Assembly (NCBI RefSeq): GCF_963678635.1 | Contig: NC_087066.1 | Location: forward strand, 67,401,477 to 67,465,476 | DNA: 64,000 bases | Direction of reading: 5' to 3' | Source: Symsagittifera roscoffensis | Taxonomy: Eukaryota > Xenacoelomorpha > Acoela > Convolutidae | Part shown: piece by piece, positions 21,222-31,689 of the stretch | Layout: each line of letters starts with the position of its first letter | How positions within the stretch are numbered: position 1 is the first letter of the stretch | Made by a program: the position numbers and the translations under genes | The notes under the pieces: model-generated | Seen by the model: only the letters and a program-made list of their open reading frames with translations | What the model was told of the DNA's origin: nothing | Databases searched by the model: none

Positions 21222-21434
21222 GTCTCTTTTCCAGTTCCCCCCTTTCAATTTCAATTTTGAAAAGCCTATTTAACGTTGTCACAATGCAATGAAATTTGGT
21301 GTGGTGAACAAATCGACAACTTTGAACAGATTTGTTCTTCATACTTTACAGCGTAACATCACGCATTTAGCCGTAATAACACGTAAAACAAAAAAACTCG
21401 GTATTTTGAAAGAGGGGGTAACTGGAAAAGAGCC
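21222..21434. mobile_element. MITE, family A, copy 2
   Basis: The left end GTCTCTTTTCCAGTTCCCCC (second base mutated from G) and right end GGGTAACTGGAAAAGAGCC are inverted repeats. The flanking octamers attacggt (21214-21221) and tttacggt (21435-21442) agree at seven of eight positions. This is a clear 8-bp target duplication. Non-coding. Confidence 0.85.
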
Positions 21435-21442
21435 TTTACGGT

Positions 21443-22822
21443 TAATTTACGTATGAAATGAAATGTTGTCAATCGGCCAGCTACCCGAAACCGATCTACC
21501 TCAGAACCGAAACGAGGCTGAAATTAAAGCTTTTTTGGCCTCGTACGGCAGTTTTCGGACTTTTCGGATAAAATAGCAAAACTTACTGAACCTCTGTGTC
21601 TACTGTTGAAAGACTCTTATCTTTTCAACTGGGAAGCTGAAGCTGTCCATTGAAGCAGTTTAGGTTCACGAAAGTATGCCTCTAGTCGTGATTTTTAAGA
21701 TCCCAAGCCAGAGCTTAAACTGGAAACAGATGCAGCTCCTCGCGTTGGTGGTCTTGGATATGAACTACGGTTCGAAGTTTCTACTAAATCGGGAAACATG
21801 TTATGGCACTTTGACACTTTAGAAAAGTAATGTCTGTTTAGCAGTTCCTGATTTCAAGCTAGTCCTTGATTATCGGCTGCTCGTCCCTTACTCTCTCGCT
21901 TTCGCAAGTAGAAAATCCCAGATTTTTTGCCTTATTTTGAAGTCTACTAGCTACCCTTTCTCAACTTCCCTGATCAAGGTAAGGAGAACAAAGATAAAGA
22001 TGCCTTCTCTACAGTGCTACGGCAAAATTCCGATCCGGAAGACAAACACGGCGAACAAGAACATTAGGATAAACGGGTTATGCTCAGGCTTATGACAGAT
22101 GCCTCTCAGTCGATGCCAAATTGCCTGCAAGAAATAGTCTTTTCGAAGCTCTGGAGTGCGATTCCTTTTACAAAGAGCTGAACAAGCTAACTTTTGCGAG
22201 GCTTCCTACGCAGAAAAAAGATGCCGCCTCAACTGAACCGATTCTGGCCAGTCGTCACAAATCTACAAAATTCAGACAAACTAGTACATGTTACGTCTCA
22301 TTTGCTAGTTCCTAAGGATCTGAGAATTCGACTTTTCAAAAGTCTTCTTTATTCCAATCAAAGTGCTGAGATAACAAAACGGTGAGCACTCAAACTTGTC
22401 TAATGGCCTAATATGTCTATTGACATTGCAAATAAAGTGTCTGGATTAGTTTAATGCAGTACTTTTTCGCCGTCTCTTCCTATGGAACTTATCATAAATG
22501 GTAAGGTACCCAAAAAAATTTCCAAACTGTATGCGTGTAGATTTGATCATGTGATATGGATTTGAATATTTGATTGTGACACATTGGACTGACTTGCATC
22601 TCAACAACAAAACGCACCCCTCACACGGATGATGTTATCAAAATTTTTGAGTTTGGTTTTTTGATGTTGGAATTTCTGGCGTCCTTGCTACAGGTGGAGG
22701 TCCACGATTATCCGCAAGAAAGTTCAAAAGGTTTTGCAACCGATAGTTCATCAAGCTTGAAGTGTCATTACCGCGTTAACCCCAATGGAACGGTTGTGCA
22801 GAGTCAGAAGTTAGGTCAGCGA
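21443..22822. other. Anonymous stretch
   Basis: Several plus-strand frames (22121-22385, 22661-22978) are short; the last reads into a MITE and is not a gene. The part at 22000-22330 has a coding-like look but no recognisable domain. It might be decayed retroelement. Confidence 0.35.
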
Positions 22823-22830
22823 AACGTCTC

Positions 22831-23031
22831 GGCTCTTTTTCCTTTTCCCCCCATCTCACACGACCTTCAATATATTAGTGTAACGAGTGGTTTTACGAGG
22901 TTGAGTATGAAGATCAAATATGTTTGTCGTGGCTTTATTAGTCTGTATGTAAATTTTCATAGTAATCGGACAATGTAGTTAACAAATTTACATGTAAAAA
23001 TTTGCAGGTGGGGGGGGAAGGAAAAAAAGCC
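22831..23031 (+). mobile_element. MITE, family B, copy 2 (complete, perfect 8-bp duplication)
   Basis: 201 bp, beginning GGCTCTTTTTCCTTTTCCCC and ending GGGGAAGGAAAAAAAGCC. It is flanked by exact copies of AACGTCTC (22823-22830 and 23032-23039). This is the best-preserved copy in the window and the reference for the family. No coding capacity. The 8-bp duplication fits hAT-type transposition. Confidence 0.92.
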
Positions 23032-23588
23032 AACGTCTCCTTCAGCAATGTACATCACATAGACGCTTAGATGAAGAAGCGTTTCATGAAGGGTTGTTAG
23101 AACTTAGAAACACCTCAAAGAAACAGGTTCTAGACCAGCACACCTTCTGTTCGGAAGATCTTTCACAATTTCTTTATTTGCTAGTCATCGCTTGTTTTGC
23201 AAGGATGTACAAAGAAGAGCAGAGGAGATATCTGATGCGCAAACGTGCTGCGGTTCTCTACGAAACAACTGCGAAAACTTTGCCGACGTTCAGAATTGGA
23301 TCACACATAAACATTTAATATCCTCGAGTTTTAGGTTTGATTTACTTCTATTACGTGTTTCTTCAATTATCTGGATATATTATTTTTCATACTATTTTAC
23401 TTGGGTCTATTGGGTCTAGTAATTTTCTAGTTCAAACGATTGAACATGAGTACAGCACTCAATAGTTTCGAAACCAAAGCTCAGTTTTTTGACATTCAGC
23501 ATAACGATAAACGAATTTTCACAGTGATTTCATTTGGCAAACACGTTTTATTCGACCTGCTGAGACGGAAAATTTGCATAACTCCCTG

Positions 23589-23863
23589 CTGTGCTTCAAT
23601 TGGAACTAGTTTCAAGCACTGCTTGACCCATGCTCCCATAAAGTGAGTTTCATGTTGTACCCACTCTTGGGTCTCGCAACACCTTTAATTTAGCTGGTCA
23701 AAATTTAGATATTCTAGTGAACGAAAACCTAAGTTTTGAGTAGTTAATTTTAATTGTGTTGCAATGCTTGCCGCCGAGACCCATGAGTGGGTACAACAAG
23801 AATCGCATTTTATGAGAGCAGTGCTCAAGTTTGTGCTTGAGACTAATTTTAATTGAAGCACAG
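23589..23863. repeat. Long foldback (inverted repeat, arms about 100 bp)
   Basis: The left arm starts CTGTGCTTCAATTGGAACTA and the right arm ends with its near-complement ATTTTAATTGAAGCACAG. Both arms contain TTGTACCCACTC.TGGGTCTC. The spacer is about 70 bases. No target duplication is seen. It could be a foldback transposon or a hairpin RNA source. Confidence 0.75.
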
Positions 23864-24219
23864 AAAGGAGGTTTGTGCATTATTGTATGACGACAAACCG
23901 GGGACGTTAGACGATGAAGTAGCTCGTTTGCTGCGATTCAGCGGGGCTGTTTTGTTTGGATTTGTGTGACCTACATTGATGTTATTTTTAGCGCATATTT
24001 TATTTTGGAGTCCGTTTGAGTAGTTCAATCGCATTTTTGAACAGGCGAAACCATTATAGAACACTGAGAAAAGTTTTTAAACTTTATTAAATGTCGTTCG
24101 ATCTATGATTAAAAGGGCTTTGTTATCATATATTACTCGCTGTATTGTATTTGGTTCAAATAGCCGGAGAAACTAGATTGAATCTTTTTTCAATGGTTTT
24201 TTAAAATTTTATGAAAATT

Positions 24220-24315
24220 GTATGATTAGCATTCTTCCATACATTTGATGCAGGCAATTGTATGATAAGCATTTTCGGTGTGGGGAAATGTAAGATAAGC
24301 ATTTTCGGTTTATGG
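24220..24315. repeat. Short tandem repeat with GTATGATAAGCATT
   Basis: Three diverged units containing TGTATGATTAGCATTCTTCC, TGTATGATAAGCATTTTCGG and TGTAAGATAAGCATTTTCGG, spaced about 30-40 bases. No function seen. Confidence 0.6.
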
Positions 24316-24382
24316 AGGTCTACCCGGAGTCACATTACTTTTCCAGGCCTTTTAGTTGGTTTTTATCGGTTTTCTTTATAAG

Positions 24383-24505
24383 ACCGCTCAAAAACCGCTT
24401 AAAAACCGCTCAAATCTTGCTTGAAAAACCGTTCAAAAATCACCGCAAGAAATGAGCGGTTTTTGAGCGGTTTTTCAAACAAGATTTGAGCGGTTTGAGC
24501 GGTTT
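24383..24505. repeat. Hairpin built of ACCGCTCAAAA repeats
   Basis: The left arm has ACCGCTCAAAAACCGCTTAA and its continuation; the right arm has GAGCGGTTTTTGAGCGGTTT and its continuation. The core element (A)CCGCTCAAA is itself tandemly repeated on each arm, so the whole 120 bases can fold into one long stem. Confidence 0.75.
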
Positions 24506-24623
24506 GACCGGGCGTCCCATTCCGATGGTTATTTGTGATGCATTACTTTGCGTTAAAAAAAGAAACAGAGAAAATTCAAAACATACCCGAATACAAAGTT
24601 CCTCCCAGTTTTCAATGGGCGGA

Positions 24624-24944
24624 TCAATTAAAAATAACCCCAAATATTGTGTCTGCGTCTGAGTGGGGTGTAGTCAATAGAAAACCAGTCACTGCACCGC
24701 ATGGTAGCTGCAGGTCTACGCCTACTCTACGACGGCTCTCTTCTACTTCTTCTCGCCAGTGAGGTCGATCCAGATTGTCGCACTTCAGGCGCACCACTGA
24801 AGCAGATCGATTCACTATGAGTCTATTACACTCTTCCTCGTGCGTTGAGAGCAAGTGGCGTCCCCATGTCTGGCTTTCCCTATTCCTTCCCGGTCCCAGG
24901 GGTACGGTTGGACGCAGCTGCGGAGCTGGTTGTGCAGCGGCCAT
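24624..24944 (-). CDS. Unrecognised GC-richer ORF
   Basis: A 106-codon minus frame starting MAAAQPAPQLRPTVPLGPGR lies in a locally GC-rich patch that stands out from the AT-rich surroundings, which is why I note it. Composition is Arg/Glu/Pro-rich with no known domain. The opposite strand is also open. It might be a first exon or a fragment of an element. Confidence 0.25.
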   Translation of the reverse strand: MAAAQPAPQLRPTVPLGPGRNRESQTWGRHLLSTHEEECNRLIVNRSASVVRLKCDNLDRPHWREEVEESRRRVGVDLQLPCGAVTGFLLTTPHSDADTIFGVIFN

Positions 24945-25217
24945 AGCTTCAGATTGTTATTAATAGTTTTTTTTACAATTAGTTGTCTGTTTGTTATTTT
25001 TGTTGTCTTTGTTTAAAATTCTTTGTCACCTTGGTTTTAAGGGTTCAAGCCTCGTTTTAAAATAACTTGAACTTTTATCTTTTTTCTTAGAGCGGGTAAA
25101 TTAGATCGAAAATATCCAGTATGACTCATAAATTTACTAGTCAAATTGACTGAGTATCATTTTTTCTGCCTTACAGCGTATTCCGCATGTAGCAACGTCC
25201 CCTAAAGGCCTCCCCCT

Positions 25218-25400
25218 GGCTTTTTTTTTCTCAAACCCACCACCTTCAAATGTAAATGTTCCCACCAACCGATTGTTATGAAAATTGATTTGGGGACTAA
25301 TGAGGCCGGCAATGACAAACATGTTTGGTCTCCATAATCAACCTTGTAAAACCACTCATTACACCATAAAGTTGATGTTCATGTGAGGTGGGGGAAGAGT
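25218..25400 (-). mobile_element. MITE, family B, copy 3 (ends eroded)
   Basis: It shares the family B interior in reverse orientation (GACAAACATGTTTGGTCTCC, AACCTTGTAAAACCACTC, then ATGTGAGGTGGGGGAAGA). The outer bases of both terminal repeats are damaged and no target duplication is visible. Confidence 0.7.
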
Positions 25401-25789
25401 CATCTTCTTCCCAAGCTTTTTAACAGAACTATATCCCTTAAGCGCTCTGGGAATTATCTGTTTCTGGTAGCCATAACTCGTTGGAGCAGCTGTACTGGGA
25501 AAGATTTGTTGTGTATGCATCCTGCTGAAGCTATAATTAGAAACGCACAAAGCCCGGCTCTTCTTACTTCCTTTAGGCTGCAAAAACAGGGCGCAATCAC
25601 GATTAAAGTAAGCAAAATGCAACTCGAGTAACGATTTCGAGTTTTGCCCTTCTCCCAACTCACTCTCTGCAAATAAGTACAAAATAGAGCGCAGAAAACG
25701 CCTCAAAATTTCGGGCCTTCTGTTTCTGCTGTAAATTTTAACCAGGACCATTTTGGTTTACTCTGCTGTCTCCGAGAACGACCGTACTG

Positions 25790-25994
25790 GGCTCTTTTTC
25801 CTTTTTTCCTCCCCCCCCCTCCCCCCCCCCCCCCACCTGCAATTTTTGTAATTAGAACTAGTGTTTACATTGTCCGATTGTCATGAATTAGGCCATGACA
25901 AACATATTTGATCTTCATAATCAACCTTGTATAATTACTCGTTAGACCATAAAATTGATGCTTGTGTGAGGTGGGGGGGGGAAGAAAAAGAGCC
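25790..25994 (-). mobile_element. MITE, family B, copy 4
   Basis: Ends GGCTCTTTTTCCTTTTTTCC and GGGGGGAAGAAAAAGAGCC. Flanking octamers ccgtactg and acatactg agree at six of eight positions. A long C run (about 25807-25834) has expanded in the left terminal repeat. Confidence 0.8.
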
Positions 25995-26257
25995 ACATAC
26001 TGGAGAGCAAAAGTTTGGCGTAAATCTTCAAATTCAACGAGGCAGCAGTTTTTATTCACCACTACGAGGATTTTAAAAACATGATTGCCACCTGGTAAAG
26101 GTTTTTGCAAGTGCGTTGAAAACCAAATTCTATACAAGCTTAGATTTACTGGGTATATGTCAATCAATATCGCCCAGATGAGTTGATATTCAATCTAAAG
26201 ATTGACGAACATAATAGGAGGACGTCGCAGCCGGACAGCGTTCTCCGTAGCGTTCCC

Positions 26258-26453
26258 GGCTCTTTTTCTTTTCCCCCACCTCACATAAGCATCGCTTTTA
26301 TGGTGTAACGAGGGTTTTTACAAGGTTAAGCAAAAAGACCAAAGATAGTTGTCATGGCCTAGTTAGTTTGCATGCGAATTTTCGTAACCTTCAAAAAATG
26401 TGCACAAAGTTTCACTACTAAAATTTTGCAGGGGGGGGGGAGAGGAAAAAGAG
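26258..26453 (+). mobile_element. MITE, family B, copy 5, broken against the BEL element
   Basis: It starts GGCTCTTTTTCTTTTCCCCC and ends GGGGGAGAGGAAAAAGAG. The last two bases (CC) of the terminal repeat are missing, and BEL/Pao integrase coding sequence begins at once. No matching right octamer exists, so the right junction is a secondary break. Confidence 0.75.
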
Positions 26454-26454
26454 A

Positions 26455-27375
26455 TGGATGACCTTCCGCTCGAGCGACTGGGTTACCGACAACCGCCATT
26501 CGCAAACTGCGGAGTAGATTACTTCGGCCCGTTCTACGTAACGATTCGACGAAACTCAGAGAAACGCTGGGGCTTCTTATTCACGTGTATGACGACACGT
26601 GCCGTTCATCTAGAGATTGTTCCGTGTAATAGGAATAGAACGCTTCATTGCTCGGCGGGGAACGCCTTCCGTCATCTGGTCGGACAATGGCACAAATTTC
26701 GTTGCATCGGCCAAAGAGCTGATTTCGTGCATCGAGAACTGGAATCGCCATGCACCTGTTCTGCGCGCTCACAAAGGCCTAGCGTGAAAACTCAATTCAC
26801 CCAGTGCTCCTCATCATGCAGATGTGCGGGAAAGGCTCGTCCGGAGCACCAAAAGAGTTGTTATGATATTCTGGGAACAAGAAAACTCACTGAGGAAGTC
26901 CTCATAACCACGTTTTGTTTAGTTGAGCAGTCTCTGATCAACCGTCCACTCACACCGTATCCTCCGATCCGAACAATCTCGAAGCGTTAACGCCGAATCA
27001 CTTCCTTCTTGGACACCGCGCAATTAGCTTTCCGTCGCTAGGTTTTGAGCAAAACTTCATTAATCGAAATCGCTACGCCCGAGCGCAATTCTATGCAAAT
27101 GCCATCTGGAATCGTTGGCTCCGTGAGTACGTACCAAGGCTTGACAAACGAGTGAAATGGTTTTCTTCTCCGGAATCACAATTGAAAACTGGAGATCCCG
27201 TTTGGTTGATTGAGGACAATAGTCCAAGAGGCGATTACCCGTAAGCCCGAGTCAAATCATTGAACTACGGTAACGACGGCATAGCGCGTTCTGTCGTAAT
27301 TAGATCGGCAACTGGTGAGTACACCCGTCCAATCGTAAAACCCGCACCTGTTCTTGCTCCTTTGGGGGTGGAGGA
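26455..27375 (+). pseudogene. BEL/Pao retrotransposon pol, integrase end
   Basis: Plus-strand pieces in order: GYRQPPFANCGVDYFGPFYV (first catalytic Asp, GVDYFGP typical of Pao), KRWGFLFTCMTTRAVHLEIV, then in a second frame VIWSDNGTNFVASAKELI (second Asp) and VRERLVRSTKRV (catalytic Glu), then in a third frame LEALTPNHFLLGH, WNRWLREYVPRL, KTGDPVWLIEDNSPRGDYP and ARSVVIRSATGEYTRP. The set and order are characteristic of BEL/Pao integrases. At least two frameshifts and a stop make it non-functional. Everything upstream of the integrase core is absent. Confidence 0.9.
27364..27375 (+). promoter_or_regulatory. Polypurine tract of the BEL/Pao element
   Basis: GGGGGTGGAGGA stands right before TGTTAGCGCGG, which has the look of an LTR start. 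It would prime plus-strand DNA synthesis. Confidence 0.55.
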
Positions 27376-27500
27376 TGTTAGCGCGGCTAGCTATGCGTCT
27401 GTTTTTATAATGTAGTCATTTCATAGAGAAGTTTTTGGGTCGGTTTTTAGCAAAATTGTCACTTAAAACTATGAAAACCCTTTAGCCTTAGAAACTGAAA
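27376..27500 (+). repeat. Probable start of the BEL/Pao 3' LTR
   Basis: It begins TGTTAGCGCGGCTAGC after the polypurine tract. The pol frame runs about 40 bases into it before stopping near 27415. The outer end cannot be set because the 5' LTR is missing. Confidence 0.45.
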
Positions 27501-29400
27501 CTTGAACTAAATTAACTCTTGTTTCAGATTTTGCCTAAATTTGTTTATTGGCTGTAGCTGATGAAATGTTTTTTTTTGTTCAGCCTCAACTTATCGCAAT
27601 GATATATTAAATTGTTCACAAAAATGTTCAGTTGGAAGAAAGTTGTTCAAATGCCCATATTCCGCAGTTGCTAAATAATCGTGGAAGCCTATGAATGAAA
27701 AAGAATTGTCGATTTATGGGGAAAAAATGCTACCAATTATTCTGTAAACTCTGAATTCAAATGTAATTTTGAGTTTTTCCAGACCGTCCTTATTTTCATA
27801 GGAAAAATCTTCAAAGGTATGAATTTTTACCGAAAAAAAAACAACTCTCAAAAAATCAAAAAAATAACTACCTCTAGCGTTTGTGTAGAAACCAGACAAA
27901 ACCAGTAACAAGTACAGGCATTTAAATACTTGTAAGCACAAGCCATTAAAAAATTATAACCGCCGGGAGTTCCGAGTATAATAATCAATTATATTGTCAT
28001 TTTGTTGTTAGTATCTATAAAATTACAAAAATAATCAATTAGAATTGATTTTAAAAATCATCTTAGTTTAACCCCCCCCCGTTTACTGAAAGTGGGCGGG
28101 TTAAAAATGGGAGAGGGGTGGAACAAAACCTGAGTGGGGTGGTTAAAATGGAGAATGAGGGTATAATGGTGTAGTGGAGGGGGTTTAACTGAAAATTGGG
28201 GGGTGGGGGTATAATTTAGTAAACATGGGGGTGGGCTAAGGGATAAATACGGATTTGAGGGGAGAGGAGGCAAATGCGGATGGGGGAAAGTGACGGAGGG
28301 TTATTTGAGTAAGTTTAGATTGCGAGTAGGCCATGAGCAACGCAGAAATGTTGCAAGATTTGCAAATGATTTTGCAATAATCTGTAAAGATGTTAAGCCG
28401 TTATAGTCAGTTATAATGGATTTTAAATGGAATATAATCCATTATAATGGATTTTAACGGGTTGCGTTTTCACGAAATTATTGGATTTCAATGACAATAT
28501 AATCAATTTTGTGGTTTAAATTTGCAACAGTAATGGATTATAATGACAACAATTTAGACAACATTTTTCCATTATAATCGATTTTAATCCATGGAATTCC
28601 GGTGCGTGAACATAAACAGCTTGACCTAAAACTTCAGGTCTACCACAGCCTGCTCGATTTTGGCTGCAGTAATGGTACCATGTGAAAACTCTAGACGCGA
28701 AAAAAACTACATTGAGTCGCAAGAACAAAGAGCTTTGCCCAAAAAATAAACTCAAAACTCAGTCTCGAATGTGGGGAAATAAAAAAAAAGGACTAACAGG
28801 TTGCAAAGCTTTTTGTAGACTCTCTGCAAATCACAGAAACCGCATTTTTTATGATTCATATTTCAAACTGCCTATTCATTTAAACATGCATGATATAATG
28901 CTCTCTTTCAAAAGCCATTTTAGAGCAATAAGTAGTTTCTGTAAGATTAGTAATTTGGAAAAAAAACCTTGAAAATATGGAAAAAATAATGATTAAGATT
29001 GACCTCATAAATCATATTGACGTTCATGAACTATAAAATTGTAATTTGAGTACTTAATGTGAAGGCAAATTGGTTGAGCGAAAAAGTTATACTAACTTTA
29101 AATTGGAACAGGCATCATGACACTTCGGAGAGTCATTGGCAATTAAATTAATTTAAGTTTTGAGCTGCTAACAAAAAGTGCAATGAAAGGGTCCATTTCT
29201 CTAAAGTTTCAACTCAAGTTGGAACTCGGCTGAAGTTAACTCGCGAAAAAAACTATCATGAAACAATGTGGCTTAAACCTATCAATCAAACAATTATGTA
29301 ACATATCTTGACCGCCAATACTCCAGTTAATATAATCGCTTTGAAAAAACGATTAGAAATGACAAAGTCGTATTTTTATTTAAACAAATATAGTAAGTCA
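27500..29400. other. Anonymous stretch with low-complexity patches
   Basis: No gene recognised. It includes a G-rich patch (28072-28275) and repeats of ATAATGGATTTTAA (28400-28590). Frames at 27714-27941 and 28682-28972 are AT-rich and unconvincing. Confidence 0.4.
28072..28275 (+). repeat. G-rich strand, many G-runs
   Basis: The plus strand carries more than a dozen runs of three to six G (GGGTGG, GGGGTGGGGG) over 200 bases with few C after the first C run. The strand asymmetry is strong. It could form G-quadruplexes. The Pro/His-rich ORF on the minus strand is a composition artefact. Confidence 0.7.
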
Positions 29401-29403
29401 TTG

Positions 29404-29480
29404 TAAGAGGAATCCGCAAGTTGTAAGTGGAATCCGCAAATTGTAAGTGGAATCCGCATTTTGTTTGTGGATTCTATTTA
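29404..29480. repeat. GCGGATTCC-type repeat cluster, left
   Basis: Three tandem 20-bp units GTAAGTGGAATCCGCAAATT (first unit GTAAGAGGAATCCGCAAGTT), then TTTGTGGATTC. The same motif, reversed, is clustered at 49976-50235, and single copies are at about 34490, 38625 and 45105. Confidence 0.8.
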
Positions 29481-29622
29481 CAGATATGTTTATATGTGGT
29501 AACGTTTTAATTTATATCTTTCAATTACTACAGGTGTTCACCAACAACGGTTCACCAACAATACATGACGTCTACCAGTCTCAATTCGATTTCAACTTCG
29601 ATCTGACCATCTTCGTCACCAA

Positions 29623-29790
29623 CTTCGATCTCAATTCCTGTAACTCAATTTCGATCCCAATTCCTGTAACCCAATTTCGATCCCGATTCCTGCAACCAAG
29701 CTTCGATCCCGATTCCTGTAACCAAACTTCGATCCCGATTCCTATAACCCAACTTCGATCCCAATTCCTGCCATCAATCTCAATTCCTGC
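29623..29790 (+). repeat. 27-bp tandem repeat
   Basis: About six units of TTCGATCCCGATTCCTGTAA plus CCCAACT. The unit is nine codons, so the open frame across it (29447-29806) repeats a nonapeptide. I regard the ORF as a by-product. Confidence 0.8.
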
Positions 29791-30045
29791 AAAAGGAACA
29801 ATTTGAACAAACTTATGAAGTAAACTCGCATTTAAATTAATCAGGTGTTTTCAAATATAGTTATGGTGTTTTCAATAATTAAGGTGTTATCAAATATAGT
29901 TTGACAAGGCCAATTTTTCGGGAAAATATTTTTGTTTTTTGCAATTAACTACTTATTTTATCTGTAGTTGTTCAAGTTTTGTTAATCTTTTTATCTAAAA
30001 CGGATTTACTCTGATTAGTTTTTCTTAATAGATAAATTACTTTCT

Positions 30046-31414
30046 ATGAGCAAATTATACCAAATAGATATTTTACTCTTTATCAGCAACTTTGACGAGC
30101 CGACCAATTTTTCAGACCATAACACATACTGCATACAGCAAAAAGAATACAGTCATGAAGAAAACAGTCATGACAACAAACAGTATAAACAGTTCAAGTT
30201 GTTCTTTCCAATTCATAAAAAAATACTGGGCGGACCCGGCCGTATTATGTCTAAATACTTCTCGGTAGTTATCCTCGACGGCATATCTACCACGGCATGC
30301 ATTTATATGGCATCGGATTGTGCTTATGAGGAAATGTCTGTGTTCGTTGAACTTGAGAGATTTGATCGGAGTGTCTAGCTCACAATCGTTTCTTGCTGGC
30401 ACAAATCCCATTTCCCCCCAGCACAGAATCCCAAGATTGATGGCATTCAAAAAGTCCTGAGGTTATACTGCCCAAAAGTTTAGCAGCACACTGTGTGGAT
30501 GATAAACCAATGGCCTTTCTGGTTACTGGTGTAGCTGGAACCAATATGAAAATCTGCACTGTTTTTTTCCTCATCAAGCCAACGCACTTTTTTTGTCAAA
30601 AATTGGGTGAGTAATATCACTCAGATCGCAGCTAAAATCGTTCTAAGCCGAAGCACAAGAGAATAAATGAATATATCATATTTGTTTTTGGAAAAACAAC
30701 GAAATTGAAATAAACAGCCACATACCAAAAAATCTTCTTCAGCAAGCTCCGCCAATACAGAAGGCATTCTCAGGGTGACATCCGCTTTTTCGATGAAATT
30801 CATTTCAACAAATGCTTTTTTGTTCGAATAATCGAATTTCAACTAATCAACACGAAATTTTTCTCCGGCGCGCAAGTTAGTGTATCTTAGCTAAAATCAC
30901 AAAATAGAATACGGTGTATAAATAGAATAGGGTCGTTGAAGATGACAATCCCTTTTTTGACACTCCCAGCAGGTTCACAAAAGACCATCGAGTTCATGTG
31001 CAGCCGTCTGTGGTTGAACGATATTTTATCTTTTCTCGAATTCCGCCTTCTGCTGATGACACAAGTATCATTGTGTTCGTGAAATTTTCTTATTTTCCAT
31101 GCTGTTGCGTTTTCTTTTCTGTCTCCTGGGACACTAAAGATGGCAATTCCAGGCCAGTCAGACCATTCAACCTGAGGCACCAGTCGCTGACTAATCATAA
31201 AATTACAGCACTTTCCCAGATGGAAGTGACGGCATCGAGGACTTAGACTTTTTCCTTTACCCGAAAACTTAGCATGATGACATGGATGAAAGACTCTAAT
31301 ATATGGCTGAATTGAGGAGCGATTGAATGATTGAAAACGAAGTGAGCGTTGGTTCAAGAATTGACTAATGACAGTTTTCCCTGATAATAACGGCTTTCTT
31401 GATAAGAACTGCAC
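30046..31414 (-). CDS. Possible multi-exon minus-strand gene, unrecognised
   Basis: Several minus-strand pieces look coding: RLVPQVEWSDWPGIAIFSVP and RKFHEHNDTCVISRR (within the 175-codon frame 30887-31414), KADVTLRMPSVLAELAEEDF (near 30730-30820), TQCAAKLLGSI (near 30450-30500) and RGRYAVEDNYREVFRHN (30200-30280). Frames change between them as if at introns or damage. No family is recognised. Low confidence in exon limits. It may belong to a mobile element, given the surroundings. Confidence 0.35.
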
Positions 31415-31689
31415 TGTCTAGTTCCAATTAGCAGTTTATTGTCAATTAGCCGTCTTATCTTTAGGCAGTAATTTTTGCATAGATGCTACTGTCATCTGGT
31501 GTGCTAAAAAGAGTGGAAAATGTCGAAGCTATTTCTTGGGGGACTCTTATCTAGATATCCTGGTTTTTCGATGAAATTGGTGCAGATAAGCGATGGGAGC
31601 TTTGCCACTAAATTGGAGTCAGTTCATCTTCATCTTAGGCTCAATATTAGCTGCATCTCTCATTTTTCATCCCAATCTACTAAAAACTT

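Noticed and set aside
22661-22978. Plus-strand ORF of 105 codons
   Set aside because: Its second half is the family B MITE, so it is not a conserved gene.
25359-25751. Minus-strand ORF of 130 codons
   Set aside because: It runs into MITE sequence at its end, both strands are open, and no domain is seen.
28058-28273. Pro/His-rich minus ORF
   Set aside because: Composition artefact of the G-rich plus strand.
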